DNA of 14,082 nucleotides from Gonium pectorale (GCA_001584585.1 LSYV01000307.1:10171-24252), one strand, 5' to 3'; shown: positions 1 through 8,536, counted from the stretch's first letter. Notes: generated by a model not told the origin, from the letters alone. Translations and numbers: made by a program.

Positions 1-4
1 CGAG

Positions 5-148
5 CGGCGTGCCGGGCGAGCGGCGTGCCCGGGTAGCGGCGTGCCCGGGTAGCGGCGTGCCCGGGTAGCGGCGTGCCCGGGTAGCGGCGTGCCCGGGTAG
101 CGGCGTGCCCGGGTAGCGGCGTGCCCGGGTAGCGGCGTGCCCGGGTAG
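5..148. repeat. 16-bp GC-rich minisatellite, 9 copies
   Basis: Nine head-to-tail copies of CGGCGTGCCCGGGTAG. The first copy (5-20) is a variant ending GGGCGAG and the other eight are identical. The array probably continues past the left edge. If the Ca2+-ATPase gene at 545-1064 continues leftwards, this array lies in its third intron. Each unit contains the palindrome CCCGGG. No coding role is suggested. Confidence 0.95.
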
Positions 149-544
149 CGGCGGACTGGAAGGCGCTTACTCGGGGGCAGCACTGCGGTTGGATGCAGCG
201 TGCTGGACTTGCTGGCTGCCCGGACCGCCAGCAAGGGGAGATGCAGAACGCGCTGTTTGCAGACAAGGGACGCCCACTCCGGCACCCGCCGCTTGCATTC
301 GGATAGATGCCGCTGCAAGCCAGTCGTTTGCATCCTAGGAACACCACCCCAGGTGCACTCATGACCATGACCGGTCCCATGAATCCCATGTGTCCCACGC
401 GGAGAAAGGCAAACGACGGGAACCGTGGGTCGGCGTCGCTGAGGCAGGGTAGCAGTGCCAACCCACCCTGGACAAACTAGTGCCCCCACACCGGCCGGCA
501 CATGAACCGCGCGGAGTTCAGCTCGGTCAGCTGGCGTTACTCAC
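149..544. other. Non-coding stretch left of the ATPase exons (intron 3 or flanking DNA)
   Basis: The stretch starts (minus strand) with the GTGAGT donor of the third ATPase exon. I translated it around its possible acceptors and found no segment resembling the next part of a Ca2+-ATPase. It is therefore either a long intron, running into the 16-bp minisatellite, or unrelated sequence where the gene copy breaks off. No RNA gene or clear repeat was seen in it. Confidence 0.5.
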
Positions 545-1064
545 CGCGGCAGCCGCAATGAGCAGGATGAGAATAGGGTCCTGCACCACCTCCCATACGA
601 GCACGAAGAACTGCGGGAGAGTAAATTATATAGTCAGCACAAGGATGCGAAGGTGGTTTCAGCCCGGAGGTGGCTTTTAGCCCGGAGGCCTGGCCGGACG
701 AGGAGCCGCATGTCGGCAAGGCTCACGTTCTTCGGGGGCTGCTCCGCAAACCGGTTGGGACCAAACACTCTGCGGTGTTCATTGACGGAAGCAGGCCCGT
801 TCGCGGACGGGTCCGGGTCGAGGCCAGACTCAGTTGTTGTTCCCAACAACTTGGCCAACCCCTCGGCCTTCCCCACTCGGGTAAAGAAGTCCATATCCTT
901 TGCCTGCAGGTCAACGCAACAGCGTAAAGCTGGCTGAAATGATAAAGCAACAGGTCAAGGCTGCGCACTTCGTTGGCATTTGTTAAGTCTTCTTGCGTAA
1001 CTCCATACGGACTATGGACAACAGCGGCCTCTACGTCGCCTTTAGCTAGGGCGGCGCGGGCCAT
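545..1064 (-). CDS. P-type Ca2+-ATPase (type IIB, PMCA/ACA-like), N-terminal exons only; partial or truncated
   Basis: Type IIB ATPases pump Ca2+ out of the cytosol, driven by ATP through a phospho-aspartate intermediate. Three exons are visible on the minus strand, all in phase 0: 1064-969 (32 codons), 903-727 (59) and 610-545 (22). The introns, 65 and 116 bp, have GTGCGC/GTGAGC donors and GCAG acceptors. Exon 1 holds a YGVTQEDL motif. Exon 2 holds VGKAEGLAKLLGT and RRVFGPNRFAEQPPKN, the cation-ATPase N-terminal domain. Exon 3 reads FFVLVWEVVQDPILILLIAA, the start of the first membrane helix. The start ATG at 1064 is in a good context (CAACCATGGCC). The last exon ends in a strong GTGAGT donor, but I find no matching exon in 1-544. 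The phosphorylation and transport regions are therefore outside the window or lost. Codon use is unusually relaxed for such an alga (TTA, ACA, AAT present). Family call is firm; whether the gene is intact is open. Confidence 0.8.
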
Positions 1065-1110
1065 GGTTGCCAAAGAGCCGAAGCGCGCAGTATGAAGGGC
1101 TCTAGGTCAA

Positions 1111-1384
1111 CAGCATACGCAGCGCATAGTATAGGGGAAAAGGTTCGGGGGCGTGCCTGAGGCGGTAACATGGGTTTCGCAGGGGTCAGTTTGTACGACT
1201 TTGTACGACCCTTTCACAGCATAAGAGCATATGCTGACTGCCGTACCTTTCATAAAATGCGAAGCATGTGCATTGGATGCCGTAAGCCTAACTCGAAATA
1301 CCCTGAGGATGCGCGCGCCGCAAAGTGCAATACATAGCGCCCACTCCAAAGTGTTGCTTGCTGATTGAGCGACGGCGTGCCGGT
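1111..1384 (+). repeat. Left arm of a large imperfect inverted repeat
   Basis: This roughly 275-bp arm matches the reverse complement of 1918-2170 almost throughout. Shared blocks include AGCGCATAG, GGGGAAAAGGT, GCCTGAGGCGG, GAAGCATGTGCA, ATACCCTGAGGATGCGCGCG and CACTCCAAAGTGTTGCTTGC. Differences are scattered substitutions and a few indels. One indel is a 10-bp direct duplication (TTTGTACGAC twice, about 1190-1209) present only in this arm. The arm begins about 45 bp upstream of the ATPase start codon. It may be one half of a foldback element or one of two oppositely inserted copies of a non-autonomous transposon. I see no transposase. Confidence 0.85.
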
Positions 1385-1917
1385 CCACTACTTGGCGCAC
1401 GGAAAGCCTGACGAACAAGAAGAGAACAGGGCAATCATCTGACTTTGGTGCCCGCTTGAGCGCGCTGGTGCGTGCGTGTGCGCACTCAGCCCCGATGGAG
1501 AAGGGGACCAAAGCCGCACGTGCCACGTGCGTCCCTGACGTCTGGTGCTGACCTGCAAACAACTTGGGGCGGCTGCCTGTCATCACGGCGCCAAATTGCC
1601 GTGCCCGTTGCTGGGTGGAGTGGGTTTGGTGTGGCGCCCGGCGTGGGTGCCAGGGCGATGCTGCCGGGGCCAAAGGCGGCAACCCCCCAGCCCAGCGCCC
1701 CAGGCTGCTCCGGCCCACGCGTGAACTTGACTGCAGGTCCCTTGTACTTAAAGACTTATGAGAAAGTATGAGCCCGAAGCTCCCGCACACTCCGAACCTG
1801 GCACTCCGAACCCTGCAGCCCCGCACACTCCGAACCCGGCACTCCGGAGTGCGGAGTGCGGACTGGGTTCACGGTGCGTAGTGTGGAGTGGGCGGAGTGG
1901 GTTCAAGGTGCGGATGT
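1385..1917. other. Spacer between the inverted-repeat arms, with CACTCCGAACCC repeats
   Basis: About 530 bp separate the arms. The reading frames here have no recognisable product and look accidental. Near 1783-1850 are several copies of CACTCCGAACC, followed by the perfect palindrome GCACTCCGGAGTGC. After it come inverted versions (GGAGTGGG, GGGTTCA), so this part can itself fold into a hairpin. No coding evidence was found. Confidence 0.6.
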
Positions 1918-2170
1918 GGCCGGCACGCCGTCGCTCAGTCAGCAAGCAACACTTTGGAGTGGGTGCTGTCACGCTGTGTATTGCACTTTGAGGCGCGCGC
2001 ATCCTCAGGGTATTACGAGTTAGGCTGACGGCATCCATTGCACATGCTTCACATTTTTTATGAAAAGCACGGCAGTCAGGTGCTGTGAAAAGCCCCCGCA
2101 ACACCCATATTGCCGCCTCAGGCAAGCCCCGGACCTTTTCCCCACTGCTAGCTATGCGCTGTGTATCTGC
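1918..2170 (-). repeat. Right arm of the large imperfect inverted repeat
   Basis: This is the reverse-complement partner of 1111-1384, estimated by eye at about 85% identity. It has its own changes, such as a TTTTTTA run where the other arm has fewer T. It lacks the TTTGTACGAC duplication. The inner ends of the two arms agree closely (GGCGTGCCGG at 1376-1382, CCGGCACGCC near 1920). The outer end stops where the CCCAGTC array begins. Confidence 0.85.
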
Positions 2171-2345
2171 CGTCCCCAGTCCCAGATCCGTGGTTCCCAG
2201 TCCCCAGTCCGTGCTCCCCAGTCCACAGTCTCTTGTCCGCAGTCCCCAGAAGTCTGAAGTCCCCAGTCTGCGGTCCATAGTCCACATTCCCCAGTAAGTT
2301 GTCTGCAGTCCCCAGTCTGTTGTCCCCAGTCCATTGTCTGTGGCC
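2170..2345. repeat. Degenerate CCCAGTC array with roughly 7-bp period
   Basis: About 175 bp built from diverged units such as CCCAGTCCCCAGTCTG, AGTCCGTGCTCCCCAGTC and GTCTGTTGTCCCCAGTCC. The seven-base steps alternate AGTCCCC, AGTCTGT and TGTCCCC. Its minus-strand form resembles the short GGACTGGG/CACTGGGG tract at about 11045-11070 in an intron of the J-protein gene. It adjoins the right arm of the inverted repeat. All reading frames through it are repeat artefacts. Confidence 0.85.
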
Positions 2346-2460
2346 TGCACCCAGACCTAGTGACCCAGGTCTCAGGGGGGACACATGCCACTCCAGGGTG
2401 ATTTCCTGCACGCCCTGTACCTCATGGCTCATGAGCGTTGAGGCGGAATCAAAACAACAT

Positions 2461-2568
2461 GCGCACTATGCCCTGTTCGCCAGGAGCCTTGTGCAAGTCG
2501 ACATTTATGGTCCAATACTTACTCAGTTTGGGCGTCGTCACATGTGGCATGCTGTTGGGTGTAAAGCA
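2461..2568 (+). repeat. Left arm of a second, smaller foldback structure
   Basis: This arm of about 108 bp pairs with the reverse complement of 2644-2752. Shared blocks include ATGCCCTGTTCGC, AGGAGCCTTGTGC, ACATTTATGGTCCAATAC and GTCACATGTGGCA. The loop is only about 75 bp. Pairing may restart further out, because CTCCAGGGTGA at about 2393 has a reverse-complement partner at about 2762-2772. No transposase or clear target-site duplication is visible. Confidence 0.85.
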
Positions 2569-2643
2569 AGGCGGCTCAACAAGGCGGCACGCGGTCATCA
2601 CCTGCCCGTGAAGATGCGTGGTGGGTTGGGCAAGCGCTGTAGT

Positions 2644-2752
2644 GCTTGAAACCGGACAGCGTGCCACATGTGACAACGCTTCAACCGAATTTGTATTGGA
2701 CCATAAATGTGGACGGGCACAAGGCTCCTAGCGAACAGGGCATGGAGTGCAT
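2644..2752 (-). repeat. Right arm of the second foldback structure
   Basis: This is the reverse-complement partner of 2461-2568. In one frame the two arms give similar peptides (PHVTT, then YWTINVD, HKAP and EQG). The arms might therefore derive from a once-coding segment, but the match also follows simply from the nucleotide identity. No longer gene surrounds it. Confidence 0.85.
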
Positions 2753-2775
2753 ACGGGGAGTCACCCTGGAGCGTC

Positions 2776-3685
2776 GAGCGCTACCTTCCTTGTCACTGCC
2801 CTCCAGCGGAAGGGACCACAGGAGAAAAGTAAAACACTGAAACGGCAAGAATACAATGCAACGTTGATGCTCCTGTGGTCACAGGCAGGGCCATGCCGTG
2901 CCAGTGGCTGTTCACAGACCTCCCTGCCATAGCCTCCGCATCAAGTCGTGCACAACAACCAGGGACACAATACGCGGGCGTGTGGGGCTACGCACGCGCG
3001 CGCACGCCCGAGCCGTCGCGCCGAAAGAGAGCGCGAAACAGCTCCATCCTCCCACGATTGCTGGGCGCACCCATCCCATGCTGGCAGGACTGCACTGGGG
3101 ATGCCGTCAGTCGGATTGTGTGCCTGACAGGCCGTATGTCGTCATGTGTGGGTTTTGAATCTATGCTATCTTTCTGTGCGGCGCTTCATTTCACGGTATC
3201 ACGGGCCCTAATGAGTTGGTCAGGTGAGTTAAGGGGGAGGTGCGCGTTCAAGGACAGTGCAGTAGCAGTCCGCGGCATCCCAGGAAACGCACCCAACAAG
3301 GCGCCAGCCCCCTTCAGGCCTTCCAAACTGAGCGCCTGAGGGCCGCAGCGTTTCGGCATCGCGGCTCAGTCCCCCTCGCCATGGCCTCCTTTCCTTCCTA
3401 CCCACCCAACACGCCCCCACCCGGTACGCCACGCCAAGGGGCCCTGGGTGCAAAGTGCATACAACCCAGAGCTGTCACCCCCCTGCTCCCGCCCGCGACA
3501 GCCAGCCAGCCTCCCTTCCTCAGGAGCCGCCACGAGGAGCTAAAGCACGGAGTGGGACCGTCGGGGGCGCGCCCCGCACCGCACACATTCCCCTCGTGAC
3601 CCACTCCCCTGTTCGGGGCGCACCACGCCTCTTGCATCCGAAACACACACACCCTCGCTGCCGTCCAGTCGGACATTGTGCACCG
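2776..3685. other. Gene-free stretch, including the 3' flank of the thioesterase gene
   Basis: I see no recognisable exon on either strand. The open frames here have no motif and no splice-consistent continuation. The part next to 3686 must contain the 3' untranslated region of the thioesterase gene on the minus strand. I searched by eye for the algal polyadenylation signal TGTAA (TTACA on the plus strand) between 2881 and 3685 and did not find it. The transcript end is therefore unknown. Confidence 0.55.
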
Positions 3686-6600
3686 TCAGCAGCCCTCCAG
3701 CGCGGCGGCCTGGAAGGCGGCTACCACCTCCGCCAGCCAGGCCGCCTTAGCTGCCGGGTTGTTGAGCGGCCACAGGTGGTTGCCGTCCACCCGGTGCAGG
3801 CGGAAGGGCCCAGTCGTGAAGCGGGACCAGAGGGCCACATGCTCCTGCCGGATGCGCCTGGTAGGGGAGGGATCGGACGGGAAAGGGGGACAACGGGGCA
3901 AGGGACGGGGGGCGGAAGGGCGAGAGGGTATGGGGGGAGCCTACAGCCTACAGCCTAGGGGTGAGGGGTGAGGGGCTTCACCACGCACATGCATACGCCA
4001 TACGTTAGCGTCTACAGCGCCGTGCTTCACGTCGTGCAGTCGTCCTCTTGGTTGCCCCTCCCTGCACACCGGCACTGCGTAGGGTCTACCAACGTGAGTG
4101 TAGTATTCGGTCACCCCGCTGCGAGCGGCAGCACCGTAGCAGCCCGAACGAAGGCGGCCCGCACGCGCCTGTCCGTGGCGCCCCAGAATGCGGTGATGGG
4201 AAACTCGAAGGGCGCCACGGGGGGGCGCCCGGGGCGCGGCTGTGGGCCCGAATGAGCTGGGCCTCCTCCAGCGCCGGCAGCTGCGGGGAGCCGTGCGGGC
4301 GCCAGTTGGGGCAGCAGTGTGCAGGAGGGGGGCACGAGGGACGTGGAGCGCCGGGCTATCCTTCGTGGGACGTGCGGCAAGTTCCACTTTGGGTACGCTC
4401 GCGAGGCCCGTACCGATACAGGAAACACGCCGTTTTTGCCACGAAAGGCTCGGGCTTAGCGCACAGGCAGTGTACGAGCCACAGGACGGAGAGCCGTTAC
4501 TGCAACGCTCGAAGGAGAGGCCGCTGGGGGGCGCTGCTCGAGCGCGGCCGCGTGGGTCGCTGGTATGTGCGTGGGGTGCGTGCGACAATGATGGCGGGCG
4601 TGCGTTCTGACGGCGGGCGTGCCTGGGGGACTATGATCAGGAAGCCCCTTCCCCATGGCTGATGCCCCGGCCAGTGGCCGTACATGCTGATAAAAATAGA
4701 AGCCTGCAGAGAAACCACCAATCCGTCCAGGGTGCAAGGCGCATTGGAGCTGCAGGGCTCACGGGCACAGCCCGTGGCCCCTGGCCCAGGCGGGCCGTGG
4801 CTGACTCTGCTCCTGGCCCACCTGTCGCCTCAGCGAGTTGTTCGTCCGGCTTGAGCTCGTACTCGTCGTACACAGTGCAGTCCGCCCGCATGAGTGGCTC
4901 GTACACCTGGGGGGGTGGGCGTTGGCACGGCCGACCACGCTGGCGTATCGGGGGTGTGGGCGCGGGCGGGGGCTGCTGAGCGTCCGCCGGCTACCGGGGC
5001 GAGGGCGCCGATGGGCCAGGAACCACCACACTGCCCGAGCGCACCATGACCCACGGGTCGCACATCCGTGGAGGTAGAGACCGGCGCCTGCCGCCGCGGG
5101 ATTTGGCGGTCGGGGGGACGCGCGGTAGGCATCAGAGCCCCCCCCCTTGCGCCGTACGCCGTACGTAACGGTGAAAGCAGGACGGCCCCGGCGCCCCATC
5201 CAGCCCCACCTGCCACATGCCGTCGCTGAAAACGACCTCGTTGATGTCCCAGCCACGCATCTCGTCCTGTTGATACGGCAGGTACGGCAGGTTAGGCGGA
5301 TCCATGCAGGCCCGAAGGCAAACCATCGGGATGTTTGTGCTGCGTACAATACTACTACGGGCACCGGTGTTGGGGCTAGGGTTGGGGCTAGGGTGATTGC
5401 GGCTGACTCGAAAGTCAAAACGGGCACGGCTGTCAATGTCTGCCAAGAGTCCCTGCAGCGTGGCCCTTTGATATAGTATTGTATGTTCAAATCTGTGTAC
5501 TCGGCTACGGGCTATGTTGTTTGCTCGGGACCGCCTTGCTGAAAAGAATGCTTGCTCACATGCGCGCATGTGCACGCCGTTTGCCTCCCCCGCATACCCC
5601 GCCAGTCTCCACCCTGTCGCCACACCGGGCGCCGCACAGCGTATGCCACCAACGAACCTTGAAGTCGACGTCGCGCAGGCCCCGCTGCGGCCGCCACGGC
5701 CGCTGGTCGTGCGGCAGATCCGGGTACGGCATGGCCGACAGGCACCATGCGGCCGGCATGGGCAGGTCGGCGGCGCGGGCGGCGCGCAGCGTCTCGAAGG
5801 CGGCCCAGCAGCCGAACGAGTGCGACAGTACGACGTACGGCACTCCGGAGCCGAGCGCGTGTCCCACCACGGGCAGGAGGGAGGCCGCGATGCCCTGTAC
5901 GGCGGGAGCTCGGCTCGCGGTTCGTTCGCGCATTGGCAAACGAAAATCGATCTGGCGCTGTCTGATGAAACAGGATGGGTGCGAAACGCAAGAAAGACCG
6001 ACCTTGCCCCGACATGTCCCCCAAAGCCTCGAGCATGCTAGCTGCCAGGCACGGCACGCTTCGGCCCGCCTCTCCCGCCGGGTCCGCGCCCGGCCCCGGG
6101 TGTGCAAGCCCCCACCGCCCCGCCGCCCCTCGCACACCTGCGCGGTGGTGATGAAGGGCTCCCTCGCCCGCGTGGCCCGGCCCGGCAGCTGCACCGCCAG
6201 CAGCTCGGCCCCCACGGAGCGGCACCACTCCTGCGTGCGCACGGACGGGAGGAGGGGGGCGGAGCGGGGGCAGGGGTGGGAGGAGGGGGGCAGAGAGGGG
6301 GCCGGGTGGTGGCGGGTCGGTAGGGCCGTTAACGGGCAGGGTTGGTATGGCAGGGATAGTATGGCTCCATAGGCAAAAAAGCAGGGCGCGTATGCAGCAG
6401 CAGCTGCTGCCAGTCGATGCCCATTCCGCTCTCCACCCCTCCCTCACGAGCAGCGGGCTGGGGCTCCGTCGCGCCCCGGTTCCTTCCGAGCTGTACATGT
6501 CCTCGGCGTTGCCGGCGCTGTGGAAGGCCAACACGCGCAGCCTGGAGGCGAGGGGCAGCAGGGGGGAAGGGGCAGCGGGGGCGAGGATGGGGGCGGGGCG

Positions 6601-8206
6601 CGGGTGGGGGTGGGGGTAATGAAGAAGGGAAGCAGGTCACGTCGCGGACACCGAATCCCCCGAAACCCGAATGGGGGCGAGGGTGGTGGCAGGCCATCCA
6701 GGGGGGCGGGGCGCATGGTTTTTTCCCCTGTGGAAAGGTTACAGGCGGAGAGGCGAGAAACGGCGCAGACAACGGAAAGGACAGGTAGCCCTCCCGTGAT
6801 GAGAACTACCGAAGGGGGTTGGCAGGCCATCCAGGGGGTGCTAGGGTGTCGGGGGCCGCGCCTCGGCCCTGGCCCTGGCCCCAGGATCCTGGACCCACGC
6901 ACCAGCCGCCCGCCTAGTTAAGTAGCGGCGCACGGTTGGATGGAGACCTGGTGGGGTGGCAATCCGGCCGGTGATTCGCAGCATACCTACCTCAGCGACA
7001 CAGCCGCCACCACCGTATGCCGGTGTGCGCCTGCGCCCCTCGCGCGCCGCCCCGCGCCGCGGGCTGCGCAGCCTATCCGCCGCCGCAGCGCTACCTGTCC
7101 GACTAGCCTGCTGCTCGGCCCGCCGCCTACCCCACCCACCCACCCCGCTCACCCCACCTTGGGTGCGGGATGGCTGTTCCGCTGCGCGCCAGACCCGGGA
7201 ACCAGCGCGCAAACAACTCGGGGCTGGGCGGCGGCGGGGCCGGCGACCGAGGTGGCGGCGGCGAGGGCGCCGCGTGTCCGCCACCGCCGGCCCCAGCTGC
7301 CATGTCGCCGCCGCCGCTGATGCCGGCCTCCGCGGGCGGCGAAGGGGTGGCGCTCGTGTAGCGGCCGCTGACGGGCTGCGTGGCCTCAGAGTTGGCGGCG
7401 TCGGCACCCGGCGACTCATGCCGTTGCCTACCGGAGTCACCCGACTCCGCGCCGCCGTCCCACTTGGCCAATTGACCCTCGAAGAAGCTGCGGATCCGCT
7501 CTTCCGACCTGTGCGTTTGTGTGTGTGGGGGGGGGATACTCGGGTCCGGGAGCGCAGCTCATGGTGGCTTAAGCCCAGGCCTAGAACTCGGGTGATGGGC
7601 GGCCATCCAGGAAGGGCCAGCTGCTGCGAGGGTGTGAGCAGTGCGGTTGCGGGCTGGGGTATGGCACTGGCATCACACCCGACATAACCTGTCATGGCAT
7701 GACGTGCAGCATGGGGGCAGCGACGGTCGGCCCAGGACGGTCGGCCGCAGGTCGGCAATGGCCGGGATCCCGGATCCTGTAACCAGGAATTCGGAATGCG
7801 AGAGTAGACAGTTGTCGCCGGGGTATCTTACCATGCCATGGCCTCCTGCTCTGGCGGCAGCTCCACCACACGTCCGGGGGGGCAGCGCTCCTCTGCCTCC
7901 TCGGCAAGCACCTGCGGGGGTGCATGCGGCGAAGGACGGGAGGGGCAGTGAAGAAGTGAAACGGGAGGGGAGGCCGGGGGCGGGGGAAACACCGAGATGC
8001 TGCTGCGAGGCGAGGAGTCACGCAAAGATGAGGGAGAAGGAGACGGGCGGTGGTCGTGGGCAACCATGGCGACAGGCATATTGTCGGGGATTGCAGGTTT
8101 GCGCCGCGGCTGGAACGGGCGCTAGCGCGGCGAGCCAAAGCTGACAAAGCTAATTCCAGCGCACCTCTATGAGGTTTATCTTGCGAATGTGGTCGGCTGC
8201 AAGCAT
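3686..8206 (-). CDS. Type II thioesterase (alpha/beta hydrolase), polyketide/fatty-acid synthase editing type; ten exons
   Basis: Stand-alone type II thioesterases remove stalled or wrong acyl groups from carrier proteins of polyketide, peptide or fatty-acid synthases. Exons: 8206-8165, 7911-7832, 7508-7158, 6541-6448, 6230-6138, 5894-5658, 5266-5210, 4906-4822, 4280-4169 and 3857-3686. Phases agree throughout and give about 440 residues ending in TGA at 3686. Motifs in family order: LRVLAFHSAGNAEDM (159-173, oxyanion loop region), LAVQLPGR (200-207), VVLSHSFGCW (nucleophile Ser246), PLMRADCTVYDEYEL, FPITAFWGATD (Asp383) and TTGPFRLHRVDGNHLWPL (His411). The family is usually about 240-260 residues; here about 155 come before the domain. 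The start MLAADHIRKINLIE is acidic and unlike a transit peptide, so a cytosolic site is likely. The start was chosen because its GAG|GTGCGC donor joins in phase and TATAAGAG lies about 50 bp upstream. The exon 9/10 junction is uncertain. Confidence 0.88.
3858..4168 (-). other. Last thioesterase intron with an ambiguous donor (possible GC-AG intron)
   Basis: The acceptor after CCCTCCCCTACCAG at 3858-3859 is clear. The best protein match needs the donor ACAG|GCGCGTGCGG at 4168, a GC start. It gives WGATD-RRIRQEHVALW and an Asp-to-His distance of 28 residues. A canonical donor GGG|GTGACC at 4114 is also in phase but inserts 18 extra residues (RVRAAFVRAATVLPLAAG). A third donor, CGC|GTGCGG at 4164, is out of phase with this acceptor. 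The exon ends share the near-repeat CAGGCGC(G/A)T(G/C)CGG. Confidence 0.5.
5370..5393 (+). repeat. Two tandem TTGGGGCTAGGG units
   Basis: Two perfect 12-bp copies lie inside thioesterase intron 6 (5267-5657). They look loosely telomere-like but contain C and are only two units long. I attach no function to them. Confidence 0.7.
6542..7157 (-). other. Thioesterase intron 3 (616 bp) with an internal repeat
   Basis: This is the longest intron of the gene, with donor AAG|GTGGGGTGAG and acceptor CGCCTCCAG. It contains two copies of TGGCAGGCCATCCAGGGGG (6687-6705 and 6820-6838). A diverged third copy, GGGCGGCCATCCAGG, lies in intron 2 (7597-7611). The plus strand at about 6580-6618 is a run of G tracts that could form a G-quadruplex; on the coding strand it is the pyrimidine-rich tract before the acceptor. 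Confidence 0.65.
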
Positions 8207-8250
8207 CTTGGCTTCAGCGGGCGTTGACCCGCGGGACAGGGGGCTTGTGC

Positions 8251-8260
8251 CCTCTTATAT
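8251..8260 (-). promoter_or_regulatory. TATA-like box of the thioesterase gene
   Basis: The minus strand reads ATATAAGAGG here, about 45-54 bp upstream of the ATG at 8206. The distance fits transcription starting about 25-30 bp downstream of the box, leaving a short leader of about 20 bases. It is the only good TATA match in the near upstream region. This is inference from sequence and position. Confidence 0.5.
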
Positions 8261-8536
8261 CACTGCTTCGATTCACCACAATTGTAATGGAAAAGCGACA
8301 ACATATCGTCCTCGCCCAATCGCCCAATCGCGCTAGCCGTCGGCCCAGCCCAGAAGCAAGCAAATGACACCAAGCCGCCCGTCAGCACGTCAACTGCGCA
8401 TTGGATAGAATGTGGCCACACGCTCTGTACACGAATCGGTACACCACAATCATGAAGGCTCTCTGGCTCCTTTTGCAACATCCCCGCGCCGTGCAGCAGA
8501 AGTTGCAAGTCTATCACTTCTCATGCACAAATGTAC

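Noticed and set aside
1107..2350. Long minus-strand frames over the inverted repeat
   Set aside because: They cross both arms and the CCCAGTC array and read repeat sequence. No domain or splice logic supports them.
2875..3339. A 154-codon plus-strand frame as a gene
   Set aside because: It has no recognisable motif, no splice continuation and no algal codon bias, and lies in the repeat-rich gene-free stretch.
5370..5393. Interstitial telomere repeat
   Set aside because: The unit TTGGGGCTAGGG contains C and occurs only twice; it does not match the TTTTAGGG type expected in these algae.
6841..7758. A 305-codon minus-strand frame rich in Arg/Pro/Ala
   Set aside because: It is a shadow of thioesterase exon 3 in another frame. 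The true frame joins exons 2 and 4 in phase and leads into the hydrolase motifs.
7832..8079. An uninterrupted first thioesterase exon starting at ATG 8079
   Set aside because: The frame is open, but 7912-8078 is pyrimidine-rich and ends in CACCCCCGCAG like an intron. The ATG at 8206 with its GAG|GTGCGC donor fits phase and a nearby TATA-like box. The alternative is not fully excluded.
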